This document shows, one piece after another, positions 48,201 through 60,770 of a DNA stretch of 64,000 nucleotides. This DNA is from Gymnorhina tibicen. Its lineage: Eukaryota; Chordata; Aves; Passeriformes; Artamidae. Position numbers and translations under genes: made by a program. The DNA lies in assembly GCA_013399875.1 (NCBI GenBank), contig VXAZ01001670.1, forward strand, positions 2,644,108-2,708,107, read 5' to 3'. Every line of letters begins with the position of its first letter. Position 1 is the stretch's first letter. The notes under the pieces were generated by a model that saw only the letters and a program-made list of their open reading frames with translations, was not told the DNA's origin and did not search any database.

Positions 48201-51200
48201 TCAGCAGGTGGCTGGATGAGAGGAGGAATATCTGTGTCACATGGTGAGGTCCCTCCTCATTCAGTCCTGCCCTCAGCCTGGCAAGGCCAGCTGGAAGTTG
48301 CTTGCAAATCCTTGGGGACATTGTTTGCTGAGTATCCATTGATAACTGTTATCTCACTGATTTCTGAGGAATTGCCCTGCTGCAATCCAAATGTTAATCA
48401 TACAGTGCAGAACGCCTGGTATTTCCCTGTGTCTTCTGTTATCTTCTTCTCCTTTGGCCCATGCCAATTCCACGCAATATGGAGTGCCTGGAGTGGCACA
48501 GGCTGGTGTTGTGTATTCAGTGAGGCAGTTCAGAAAGTGTGTTTGGGAATCAAAGGACTGTACAGCAAAGTCCAGCTTCCCTGGGTTGGTACCAAGGTCT
48601 GTGTGACTCCCCCAGCCACAAACTCCTCAATGCACAACTCAGTGCAGCCTCATGCCCCTGCGATGCTGCTCCCAGCGGGTTCTGCCCAGTGCTGCCCATG
48701 ACAATGACCCCATGTGCAAGCAGAGCTATTGGTGCTTCCTGCCACTAGACAGGGGGCATTCATCTTCTGGCTGCCCAGGTTACCAGGTTCCTTCATTTCA
48801 CTGAAATTGCTTGTTTATTTGTAGCAGAAAGCCTCTGAGAGAGCAGAGAAGACAGAATTGGAGAAGGGCAGCAAGGATGAGACAGGCCAAGACAGCCCAC
48901 AAAGCATGTCCTTTCCCCACAAGCCACAAGTCAGCCCTGTTCAGGCCAGGCTGGCTGTTGCTGAAGAGTTATGAGACACCAAAGGCAGGTGAGGCAGCCA
49001 GGGACCAGCTGCTGGGAAAGCAGAGAGAGGGTCACACATCTGCACAGCACAGACTATTGTAAGCCTTTTGTGCTTCCACTGCACTCACACCTTGCCTGTG
49101 CCTTCTCCTACAAACCAGCTCTTGAGGAATGAAAGATGTAACACATGCACATGAAATATCAGGGTATATTAGTTGCAGGAAAGGGCAGGAGAGCATTGTG
49201 ATACAGTCTAGGATTTCCCTGTGGCTGTTGGAGGACTGGTTTTACTAGCGGGATCTCTGCTGGGATGAGATGAATGGGAAGCAGGATTAATTTGCAATCC
49301 CTCTTACGTCAACACTTGACGGAAGACTTAATGACTGGGATTTCCCTCTGGTTATCCTGGGGGAAATGGAGATCATTCTACCGGCTCTTGCCCAGTGTCA
49401 GGCAAAGAGCCATTCTCAGGCTGTTTGAGTCTCTTCAGAAGTCAGGAATAAAAATTGTTTCCTGTGAGCAGCAGCAATGAGTGTCCTGGCACTACTGTGG
49501 TCTGAAAAGGATACTTACAACAGGAGCATCTTTTTACTCAAAGCCTCAGCATATTCCTCTTTCATAACTGTTCTGTAGCTCAAAATAACCTGTCCTGGCA
49601 GCTGCTGTTACTTGCATAAAGAGGAAGCTGAGGGCCTCAATGAGGTCAAAGGGAAGAGCACCCTGTCTAGACCAACATCCCTGGGGATTTCAGCCCCTGC
49701 CTCCTGGAAAACCCCCTGGTCCAGAATTGCCCTGGTGAGTCAGAGCCACTTGCACAAAGCCAGCACTGAGACAAACTCCAGAGCTATCCCACCACTCTGA
49801 CACCTCTTGGGAAGGCTTCTGCAGGGCAAAGGAAATTTCCACTTTGCTCTTACCACTTGATCCTCATCAGCTCTTCATAGCCATGCTGCAGGATGGATGA
49901 GAACCTGTGATTACACATCCTATCCATCTTCACTGTCTGTTTTTCCATTCCCTCCAGATAGAATGCATTCCTTGTGCAGCTCTCCAAAAGGCCTGTCTAC
50001 TGATACTCTCCGTATCAGACATTGCAATGGCCAGCCAGGTCTTTGGTGCTCACTGAGACAGGCACACTGGCAAGGCTCACATGGCCCACTGGCCTTGGGT
50101 ACAATGCTTAGGACTCACTTTGTGACTTGTTGCCTATGACCAACAGTGAGTAAAGCAGTATCCCCAAAGTACTTCTTCCCCGGGTTTTGGGGTGCCTCCT
50201 GCACCCCCACCCAGCCCAGCAGCTGAGTTTGCCTTTGCAGAAGGAACTCCTCAATGCAGAAGTTGCCCATCTGCACCTAGTGGCCACGGAGGCTGTGGTT
50301 TGGGTGAGCCATCCTGCCCCCAGAAATCTTGCTGTAGAGGAGTTATTAATATTCCTGTTGCCCACGTGCCATGCTGACTAGCTTCCAGAGATAAGTGCTC
50401 TGCTCATGTGCCTGTGGAGAGAGGGGACTTCCCAGGCCTAATTCAATGCTTCCCATTCCTGCTTTCTTACACACCAATCTCTGCCGAGGCTATGAATATG
50501 TCCTGCTGAATCAGTGTTCATCCAGCCAACTTCCCTTTTTCACAAGGGGAAATATTTATAATCTAACAGTCAAGCCACCACGCAGTGCAGCTGGTGGAAG
50601 ACATCCAATAAACATCCCATCTAACTGCTGCCTTTGCTGCCAAGCCTCCTCCCAAGAACTGGTGACTTGAGTAGCATTCAGCTGCACTGTTGTTGATATG
50701 CAAGAGCTAATATTCATTATGCCATTTGTTAGATGCTGGCCATTCTGATGAGTTGCAGGGAGGAATGTTCTTCATGTTAATCTTCAAATAATCAGCAAGG
50801 TTGTTCTGAGTTGAAAAAAATATGTCAGCCTGGAAGAATTCATTAAGCGTTGTCTTCAGTGGAGAACCTGGCCTGGTACTCTCCATTAAATCCAGCATAA
50901 AGATAGCTTAGAAATAGATTGCGTTGCTGTGCATAGATGTCCTCTTTTTATTCTCACCAGGTGATATGAGGATAATATCATTCAGAAATCATGACTCCAT
51001 AGCTACAGCTGAGATTAATTTTGTGTTTCAAATAGAGATTCGAGTTCTCTATTGTCTTGGTATTTCCTCCCCAGTGTTCTTGCACTTACTCTCTATGTAT
51101 AAGAAGGAAAGATCTAAGAACAGACAGACACAAATGTTCAATATCTGAAAAGTTAAAAATAATTAAAATTAGCCCTTGAAGAAGTACAGCCTCTAGTAAG

Positions 51201-54200
51201 AAAATGTTTCAACATTTAATCATCACTGTAGTAGAATAATAAAAAGACTTCAGGCTTCCTACACAGTAAAAGCTTCCTCCTATCATGTGCAAAGCCTAGG
51301 CAAGAGTGTTTATTTTTTTAATTCCTGAGTATTTTTCACTTTACTTTTGACATGTGAAAGTCTCTCTGGATGGTTACATTAAGAATGCAGTTCAGAATTT
51401 TTATTTTAAAAATGCCAATGAAGTCACAGCTTGCCTTAACTGGGGATCATTTGGAAGAGTTGCCCTTAGACACACTGATACTCAAGCCTTTCCTGGTACC
51501 TAACCTGGTACATTTCCTCATCCATTTCCCTCAGTTGCTGTCTCCTTGCAGCTTAGGTAACCACCTTCCTTGAGAGTGAAATCGACTATGTTCCCATCAG
51601 GTACAACTGGAGGACAGGTTCTGTGACAGGCTTTCAGTTACCAAAATCTGAAACTAATTTTAAGAAAATACCTTTACAGATATTGGACAGCAGCTCTGGA
51701 AAACATCTGATTAAAGAGTTCAGCAATATAAAAAACCATTGAAATTCATATGGCTGGCACAAAGATCCAGATTTTTAAAAGTGAGTGTATGTTTTAAAAA
51801 GGATAGCGAGTCTTCTTCTGAGGGCCTCTGGTTAGGTCTAACTCATAGTTGTTTAATGCTGGAGTAAATACGTCCTGTCTTTCTGCTGTGGACTTCTCCA
51901 TTGTCCTATGCCATATCCATCTCTAGCCTTTTCAGAGAGAGGACAGGGGAGGAGCTGGTCTGAGTGGTCTGGAAGCTGGCCTGGGTGTCCCCATCAATTG
52001 GCAGGGATGAGGTGAGTGAGGACTCCAGCTGAGCTGCAGGGAGAAGGACCTGGCCAACCACCTCTTAAATAAGATGCTGTTCACTGGGTAAGGAGACAGC
52101 TCAGTCAGACTCGTGCAGAGCAACAGTTCACAATGTAACTGCTGATTAGACCTTGATTTCAGCATAAATTCAGTTTGAAGAAACCTGGAGTGGGATTTAT
52201 CTCACCAGATTTAGATGTCTGGTTCAGGATGAGAAGACCTCTGTAGAATAACATCTTCCTCTCCATTCTTTGGAAAGGGCATGCAGCCCCCAAGGCCCAT
52301 GAAATGCAGAGATAAGCATTTATCAGATGGTTCACAGCTCTGGTCTTTTAAGAAAAACTAACTATAAAGTTATGCCCCAAACATTAAATGTACTCTCTTT
52401 TGTGTTGTTTTGAGCCTGCACTGTGATTCACAACTGAAAGAAAAATAATGTTATGACTTAACATTGGAGAGTTTGCCTGTTGAGACAAGACAATGCCCCA
52501 AGCTTCTATTATTTTAGAGTTGTGGCTTAGGTAACAAAACCTCTTTTGTAGAGATTCTTGAAAGCCTGTGTAAACAGTAATTTGTTACCTTCCCTGAGCA
52601 GAGGCATGTTTATCACAAAGGTCAGAGGAGGACAGGGCTGGGGGTTGAGAGGAGGCAACAAGCCAGCTGCTTCTTGCAGAGGCTGGGGGTTTCTAGGTGA
52701 ACTCTGTATTGGTGTTTGCTGGAAAAGTTAATCCCAACACAGTTGCTGGTGAGCAGGAAAGGCCAGCAGGCCTCTGCTGGACAGGGAGCTGGCATGGTGC
52801 ATGCTGCTGGAGCTGTGGGAGAAGCAGGGCTTTCCTGGAGCCATCTGTTGGGAATGGAAAGGGATATGGGCTTCCCTTGAGTTCCAGGAGGGCAGTAGGT
52901 GAAAGTTGCTGGGAAGTGAAGAGGGAGATTTCCTCAAAAAGCTGGGAGGGCTGTCAGGCTACTACTTAAAAGCTGAAAACCTGCCTGGCAGCAGGAAAAG
53001 CACTGGGGAGAGATGAGAGAAGAATCGTGAATGCTCACTTCCTCAAAGTGGTTTGTGTGTGATTGAATCTGGGCTGTCTTTGATGAAGGATGTTTTGTTT
53101 CCCTAAATGAACTCATGTTTCAGATTAAGCCCCATACACTTGATTTCAAGCAATTCACATGCTTGCAGGATTTTGAAGTACTTTGTAGGAATAACTTTAG
53201 TCACTGGGTGAAATGGAAGCAGATATATATAAATATATTGTAACAATAATTTGTCTCCTCAAAGGATTCAACTTAAATGCTTCTTGAGATCTAAAGGTTG
53301 TTTTGTTCCATGCCTCTTATCCAAACACTATATATTTTAGCTATATGGCCAGCACACAGTACATGGGATCTCTGGGACAGATTATAGGAGAGGCAAAGCA
53401 GTGCAACACTGTTTTATGGCTGTTTAGCCACTGATTTATTTTTAGTTGATTGAATAACATCTCTGTCTGGATTGTGATCATGATGGTGACTGTGAGAGTT
53501 ATATCCCAGCAATGAGTTCAAATATAGCCCCTTAAAAGAAGTGGCCTTGCACTTTCCAGAAGTGGTGGATGAATAATTTTGCATGGTTAGTAAAAACACT
53601 GATTAGCATTGTAAAGCATATGTAATTTTTATAGAATTTTCTCAGTATCTGGTAGTGGATTGCCAGGTGCAAGGCAGAATGCAAAAGGATTAGAGCATAA
53701 AAGTAACTCTAGAATAGTTTTTAAGAGGAACATTGTTTCAACTTTTTATTGTCCAAAAGAAGAAAATGCAAAAATGCCACAGCAGCTGACGCAGAAACAG
53801 TAAAAAAAAGGTCTAATTATGTAATTCATACACATTCATACACATTGTTTCACAGAGAGAGCAAATTAGTGTTGTTTTCTGCCATTTACCATAGATAAAA
53901 GATACATTTTGGTATGGCAGGAACTGACTACTGCTAACACTCTGTGAAGTTTGTCAGTTGGGAAAAAATTAGAAATTTGGTGGGAAAAGGCATATTTTCT
54001 TCAATGGCCCTTGCTGCCTCAGACTATAGAGATATTCAAAGGTTTCCAGTGCTCTTTTGCTAAAACAGAGCTGAAAGCTGAACAATTCATTGCTCTCTTC
54101 ATCATTTTCGAGACAGCAATAAAACTGCATTAGGGATATTTGGAAATATAAAAGATATACACAAACAAAATGGTTTGAATTTTGTCAGTGTGTTGTGATT

Positions 54201-56559
54201 GGCAGCTGATGTTAATGTTTACTTTGGGGATACACCCATTTGCCTATGGATTAGTGGCAGTGAGAATGAATACCTGCTTCCAGCTAGCTGACTGCTGAGC
54301 TCCCACAACGCTTAACACAGCAGATTAAGCTAAAATAGGTCATCGCTTCATCTGGAAAGTTGTGTAACAAGTTATCAATCTCTCCTTCACCTCTGTTCAG
54401 TGTTTCTGAATTACAGGAAGCATTCTATTTTGTGAGCCTCCACTATGTGGAAACATTAGGCATGTCCCTGCAAGACTGCTATTTCCTAACCTGCAGCTGA
54501 AAGGATCTTCAAACGCTTTCCCTCTGCTGTAAGTTACTTTGCACACTCAAGGGAGATTGCCCCATTGCATGTTTAAGTGCTTTAAAGAGCCAAAAGCTGG
54601 GGATTGTGAAGAGACTCACGGCAGCTCTGTACCATTTTCTTTCATAACACACTGAAGCACTGAAGGATCTCTGAGGGGTTTTATAATTAGATCTGAACTT
54701 GCCTGTGTGGCAGTTTCTAGAATAATGCCTCTACAGGAGGAGACTATAACAGAAAACAGGGGATAAATTTGTTGGTCATAAATGTAACTCATCTAAAAAT
54801 GTACCACGATGAAATGGCCACAGTAGGAAGAGATTGTAATCACTCACATATTTGCTCTTTGATGGTTGAGTTCATACTTTGATTTTAGAAAACAAGGCTA
54901 CCTTAACATGAATGAGCAACTTTCTCTGGAAAATAAGGCACTATTGAATGTTTTAAACATGTTAGAGGGCTGGGTACATATCACTGGTTTGAAGAATGTT
55001 CTGCATGAAGAGATTTGTCATGCTGTGTCTGTTTCATCAGGAATTTTATGGTACAACATTTCATATATTTGTATTCTAGTAATCTGTGTTTCTTAAAATT
55101 TGTGAAATAGTAGCTATTTCTGCCTTAAGTGCTGCAATGGAAAGAATATTTTCATTGTGCAACTATACTTTCACATATTGCAGAAAGAGCAAAACAAATA
55201 TTTTATTATGGTTACGTTTCCAAATAATTTAATTTGGAAGGTAAGGTCCAAGTAAGGGAAGGTTTGTGAACTGATAAGAGAAATAAAAATGTATTTAAAT
55301 GTCCATCAAGTGACTGTAAATCCCACTTCAAACAATAAACTGGAGCTTAAAGTAAGGGCAAAGGTCTAGTGCTGGGAGGTTTTTGTTGTTTTGGGGTTTT
55401 TTTTTGTGAAAGTTCTTTTTATTTCCCTCCAAGCAAGGAGGTCACTCCACCACTGTACATTTGGGCTTAGTGCCTGTTCCTGCAGGAGGGCTTCATCATA
55501 TTTTCTCAGTAAGAATGAGCACAAGCAGGCAAAAGTGCTGAACTGTTCTTTAAAGTGCTCTGCAGGTGAACATCTAGGGATGAAATTTGCTGCTTAAAGC
55601 CTCTTTAGGTTGAAGTTTGTACCAACTCCTTATTATTGCTTGTCATTAAAGACATGTTTTGACCAGAGAGGGAACACAGCTGGTGATGTTTGAGGAATAA
55701 AAGTGGAACAACGGTGTCATTTTTTTTACAAAAGCTAATAGAAATAAAAAAGGTATTTCGCTTTCTAGCAGTGTTACTATCCATTTCTTTCTTCCTGCTT
55801 TTCCTTACATCTCAGCACACCCGAATATTTGCAGCTGATCCCAGGAGCTGACTGCAACTGTGGCGGTCATAACCACGAACCTGTGCAATTTTCCTCCTCC
55901 CTGTTCGCCTGTGTGAAGGCAGGTTACGCCGCAGAGCAAGTCACTGCTCCCACTTGTGCGTGTTCTTCCTGGCAGCCCCAGTCCCAGGACGGGAGGCTGG
56001 GAATGGAGATGATGTGGTGCCAGGGGAAGCAGCAGCCCAAAGCTGGTCAGTGGTTACTTAATGCTATCTTCCTAAAGAGTAAAATATATCAAGAGAAAAA
56101 AAAAATAAAGTAGATCTGAGTATATGCTGGAAAAGGAGAGAAGAAAGTAATGCTCTGTCTTCAAAAATCATCATAGTTTTATTTGTTGTCAAAAACACTT
56201 GGATACTTCTATTGAATGGTATTCACAAGGCACTGACGCAAAGAAGTGAGACATCCGATAAAACTGAATTTTCTTGCGTGAAGAAGTCAAGAGGGAAGTT
56301 ACTCAGAAATTAAAAAACCCATACAATAAACAGCAAGTGTCTCTCCCAGTGAAGGACTTCAGCTGCGAGGCAGTCTCAAGGAAATTTAGACTGCTTCTCC
56401 CTCCTCAGAATGCTCCTCTGCCTCAGAGCACAGTTTGGTTTTATTCCAATTTTCTAATTCTTTAACGAGAGAAACCATTATTACTCGTTACCCTCCGTTA
56501 TAACTGGATTAACTTCATTACTCATTTGTTTCATAACGAAACAGCCCCTCGAAGGGTCA
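42261..56559. other. Non-coding stretch between FOS and TMED10
   Basis: No exon, RNA gene or repeat family recognised. GC content is moderate up to about 47 kb, then AT-rich. Notable small items are a MARE/NF-E2-type site (45447-45456), a near-palindrome (55218-55239) and T/G or A/C tracts at about 48125 and 55379. Confidence 0.55.
45447..45456 (+). promoter_or_regulatory. MARE/NF-E2-type motif
   Basis: TGAGTCAGCA contains a full AP-1 core (TGAGTCA) extended by GCA, the form bound by Maf/NRF/BACH dimers. A single motif can occur by chance, so function is unproven. Confidence 0.35.
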
Positions 56560-56635
56560 CGCCTCAGCACCCAGGCCCGCACCCCGCGCCCCTCAGCGCA
56601 GCCAGGCCCCGCCCCGGCCCCGCCCCGCCGTGACG

Positions 56636-56748
56636 NNNNNNNNNNNNNNNNNNNNNNNNNNNNNNNNNNNNNNNNNNNNNNNNNNNNNNNNNNNNNNNNN
56701 NNNNNNNNNNNNNNNNNNNNNNNNNNNNNNNNNNNNNNNNNNNNNNNN
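56636..56748. other. Assembly gap (113 N), probable site of missing TMED10 exon 1
   Basis: TMED10 exon 1 normally carries more than 200 coding bases, so if it lies here the stated gap length is too short. Confidence 0.6.
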
Positions 56749-56805
56749 GGGGTGGCCGGGGCGGGCAGCGCGGCCCCGCCTCCCCTCGCCGGCCGTGCGG
56801 GGCGG

Positions 56806-56830
56806 GGAAGGAAGGAAGGAAGGAAGGAAG
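56806..56830. repeat. (GGAA)n short tandem repeat, about six units
   Basis: A perfect GGAA array of 25 bases just downstream of the gap. GGAA cores can bind ETS factors. Confidence 0.9.
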
Positions 56831-56833
56831 GGG

Positions 56834-56869
56834 TGACGTGTTCCACGCGTGACACCGGCCCACGCGTGA
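56834..56869 (+). promoter_or_regulatory. TGACGTG core with duplicated CCACGCGTGA
   Basis: TGACGTG (56834-56840) is the core recognised by ATF6/XBP1 (UPRE type). It is followed by two exact copies of CCACGCGTGA at 56843-56852 and 56860-56869, each with a CCACG core. The partner CCAAT of a full ERSE is not visible. Confidence 0.45.
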
Positions 56870-57420
56870 GCCGACAGCCGCCCGGCCCCGGCCTGCGCCG
56901 CACCGCGGGACTCGTCCTGCGCGAGGGGCCACCAGCCCGCCCAGGAACTCCGGGTGCTGGGCAGCGACGGACCAGGGCAGCGTTTTAGCTTGAGCCGAAT
57001 ACGAGCTTTTTCTCCCCAAAGATCCAGTTGCAGCGGCCCGTCCCGCCATCTGCCATATAATCCGCACACGATGCAGATTATCTGGTGCCTGGCGAGATGG
57101 GCCGCTGCGATAAAACTGTACCAAGGCTGCTGACACCGTGTGAGCAGGAAAGAGTTATGGTGACGTGGCCTTCCGAGGGCTCCCTCCATGCGTAGGGCCT
57201 GGCACAACGGGATCCAGGCACAGTGGAGTGGGGGCTGAGAAACCTGTGTTTTGGTACACAAAATGGCTATTCTTATCTTGCTGTGTCGTGGCTTGCATGG
57301 ATTTTATGTAGGAAGATGTTTGCTGCAGGGAAGAAAATGATCCTGAAGGATCTTCAGGAAGTACAGAGTTGGCAGAATATACATGACTAATACACCTATG
57401 TGACAAGCAGTTATCAAAAC

Positions 57421-57458
57421 TTCAACAGCTTCACTTTAATTCAACAGCTTCACTTTAA
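57421..57458. repeat. 19-bp perfect tandem duplication
   Basis: TTCAACAGCTTCACTTTAA occurs twice head to tail without mismatch, which suggests a recent slippage or repair duplication. Confidence 0.9.
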
Positions 57459-60400
57459 TTCTGCCCACAATCTGCTTTCCCTAGGCTTTCTTCAAAATTC
57501 CCACTTAGCTGAATAGGGTCTGTTGCTATGTAGTCAGTTCATAACAGCTTTCTGTTCCCTTTTTTATTTGTCTGCATTCCCAGAGGTTTCAATAGTAAGC
57601 ATGCAAACAGAGGCAGAATGGTCTGCTCAGGAGTTTCTGAACTTGGTGTTCTTGTGTATTTTAGACATCCTGAAATCAAGTTGCCTTGCCAGCATCTGCC
57701 TACCAGTGCCTGAAGGCCCTGTGTTATTGTCAGTTGTGGCTGGTTATGGCTGGAGAAGACTTCTTCTGAAGCCCTGCTTTTTAAAAAATCTTGTTCTTCT
57801 GTTCTTGCATCATTTGTAAGAGGAAACTTGTCTGTGTATAGGCAGAGCCAAGCAGCGTTAAGGCTTTAAAATGTTGATGTAGTATTTGCTGGGTAAGGCA
57901 CATATATTTCAGATGGAGTGCCATGCTCCCATGTGTCTCTTACTGCTTGGTAACCAAGCCTCCTGGTTCTCAGGTTGCCCACTCTTAGGTCAGTAGACCC
58001 CAAGGTCTCTTCCAAAACTCACTTTTATGACACAGGACTTATGTAGGGAGGTGATGGTGAACCAGTTTGGGTCTTAGTTGGCTTTGCTGATGAAGCTGGT
58101 ATCTGGGTAGTACTGCTTATAGAAGTTCTTTTTTGTTCAAACCGTAAAATAATTAAAAGAAGCCCTGTATAGTTTGGAAAGCTACAAAGGAGAAAAAATA
58201 ATGAATGCAATTCTTGCTTTCCTTCTTATTGGTCATGTATGCTGTATCCTCCCGATATGCTGGGCTTGTTATAAGTGCTGAAACCCCTCTGCTAGGTGCG
58301 TGCTTTCTCTGTGGTCTGTGTGGGAAAGGTCAGTTCAGGACATCATGTCCGCAGGTACTCTCTGTTCTGCACTGGATGGTCTGCTTTGGTCCCTTGGATT
58401 GGGCCACCGAACAGAGGAGGGAGGAGGTTGGTAGTTAATTCTGTCCAGGCTCGGTTCGGTTCCTGCCGGTGAGCTGAGATGTGTGTGTGTGATAGCCCAG
58501 CGGTAACAGTGGCACCCTCTGTTTTGGAGGAACCCGTGGGCTCTGCCAGCTGCCTGCTGCGGGGGGGGCGTCAGGCGCCTGAGCTCTCACTTGGCAGCCA
58601 CGTGCCTCTGCCCCATTGTCGAGCCGGACGGAATCGGGCTGTTTGTCAAGGGCAAACAATGCCTTGTCTGTAGGGGATTGCCTTACCGTAAATAACGTTA
58701 GAATAGCATGAAAAATCCCTTTCAGGTCGACTCCCCCACAAGCCTTCTGGCTGGGCTATCAGCAGCTTCTCCCGCCCTCGCACACCCGGCTGAATGGGCA
58801 GTGTATTTGGCTGATTTGGGTAGCACTATTCAGTTTCGAGGAAAGTGGATAGCAGAGCTTTTACTGTCCAGAATGCTGTTCATGAACTGCAAAGGGCAAA
58901 AATGGATCAGGCTGCATAAAGAGTAGCTCTGGTGCCTACAAAGCCATAGGGAAATAGTGCTCAAAATAATAGGGGTATCTGAGAGCTATGTTGTTCTGAC
59001 TGCTTTTTGTGATGGAGAACCCGGTGTGCAGCATGTATGGTGTCACGCTGATGAGGCATCTTGGTTAATTGGGACCGCTCCACTCAACAGCATGTGCCAT
59101 GTGGTGGCCAGATCACAGGCTTTTACACAGTGTTGGCATGGTCAGACACACAGACCTCTACTGCAGATGGGCCTGCTCACTTGGGCCCAGTGCTTCCCAG
59201 TGCCTCCCAGTGCCTGGTGGCTTCCGGACAGGAGGTGGCTGGTGGCTTGTGGCAAGGGGATGGTAGCGCAGCTGCCTGTGACTGACTGCGCAGGCGTGCT
59301 TTCATCTGCTTGCCGCTTGAAAACAGGTACAGCTCTGAGCAGGAGCTGCTGCATGGAGAACAGTGCTCCTCATTGTTCTCAGACACTGACAGCGTATGGT
59401 GCAGGGGCAGCTACAACAAATCCCCTACCAGGCAATTGTGGGATAATTTGTATATAGAGGAAGCTTGTTCCTAAAGTTCTGCCTGCTATGGTTTATACCA
59501 TAAAGTATATGGAAATTTATATACTTGATTGTTTTACCTGCTTAATGCAATAACTCTCATCCATGAGTAGGTCCGCACTTGTTTCAAGTCCAGGGACAGC
59601 GAGTTTATTAGCTGCTTTAATAATAGTAGAGAGTGTTTCCTTAGAATAGTTCTGGATACATAGTCCTTTTGCATGGCCTTTGTATAGGGGAAAAAAAGGC
59701 TGGAGTAAAGTAGAATGTCTGATTTACCTTTTCCATGCTACAAATTATTCTGTGTACTTTTGTCTTATATAACTTTAAAATTACTCCCAAGATTTTTAGT
59801 CTCTTCATCTCTAAGGCTTTCAAAGACCCCTAGTAACTTTAGTGTCTGTGCTGTTCCAGAAATACCTGTTAAAAATTAGCATAGAGGGAAAATGGGAAGC
59901 ATCCCAATGGAATACACACTGTTCATTTTCATGCAGTGTTGTAACACCTTCTGGTTTTTTCCCTCCTCTCCTTGGTCAGTGTTTCAGCTGGATGGAGCCT
60001 TTAATTGAGCACAATTATTCTCAAGTTTGCATCACGAAATGCGTGTCCTTTCTTTTTATACTTTTTGTTGAAGCATTTTTGTAGACCTTCCACAGTTTTT
60101 GCCTATTCTTAGTGGTTTTATAGACTTAGTGCAAAGCAGTCATTATTCTGTCTGTGTAGTCTGAATTGTCCTCTGAAGTGGCCACTTTTATGGATCTTGG
60201 CACCCAAACCTTGTGTAACTCAGGGCCACACTCATGGTTCATTTCTAGAGGAACAGATGTACCCTTCTCGATTTCATCTTCCAGGGAATGTGACTCTTTT
60301 GTCCCATTAATCTTCTCCCTATCTTTGTTGCTACAAGAATTTATGAATTTTGCTTGCAAAATAAAGGCAATGAATGACAATTTGGTTCAGCTATAGTTCT

Positions 60401-60463
60401 TACATGTAGTCTGTATTTGGGATTCATAGGAGGAAGAGAAATTAGTGTGGATTTCAGTTTGGG

Positions 60464-60551
60464 ATTTTTTTTGATTGGTTGGTCAATTGCTTTTTGGTGG
60501 TGGTTTTTTTTGGGGGGTGTTGTTTTTTGGTTGGTTGGTGGTTTTTTGGAT
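60464..60551. repeat. T/G low-complexity tract
   Basis: T runs of 4-8 alternate with G runs of 2-6 and GGTTGG units over almost 90 bases, about 220 bases before TMED10 exon 2. Confidence 0.85.
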
Positions 60552-60770
60552 CTAAGAGTCAATAATTACTTTATAGTCACTCTGACTTTGTCAGCTCCTG
60601 GTGTATGGTTAAGGAGGGAAGGAACTGATGTAGTCACAAAGAAGGAGGGAAACTGTTGGAAGGAGAAAGCAGCAGATCCAAAGGGGAAGCTAGGATTACT
60701 CTTCCTGCACAGGCAGCATGAGCTCACAGCAGCAAAGTACTGTTTCTTACCTTCATTGTCTCTCTTACAG

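Larger units (their letters stand above)
56560..56990 (+). promoter_or_regulatory. TMED10: CpG island, probable TMED10 promoter
   Basis: A CpG-dense island with several SP1-type GC boxes (CCCCGCCCC and related) on both sides of a 113-N gap lies 3.8 kb upstream of TMED10 exon 2 on the same side as expected for the 5' end. A housekeeping secretory gene is expected to start in such an island. The first exon, which should encode the signal peptide and the N-terminal part of the GOLD domain, is not visible in the flanking bases, so it would have to lie in the gap. The flanking motifs TGACGTG and CCACGCGTGA are listed separately. Confidence 0.6.
56991..60770 (+). other. TMED10: TMED10 intron 1 (presumed)
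   Basis: Non-coding sequence between the CpG island and exon 2. No alternative first exon was recognised. A conserved-looking stretch at about 57045-57120 and a 19-bp duplication at 57421-57458 are noted separately. The acceptor of exon 2 is preceded by a pyrimidine-rich tract ending TCTCTTACAG. Confidence 0.55.

Noticed and set aside
48735..48765. CCACTAG...AGGGGGC resembling a CTCF site
   Set aside because: The two halves are separated by extra bases relative to the CTCF core, so the match is poor.
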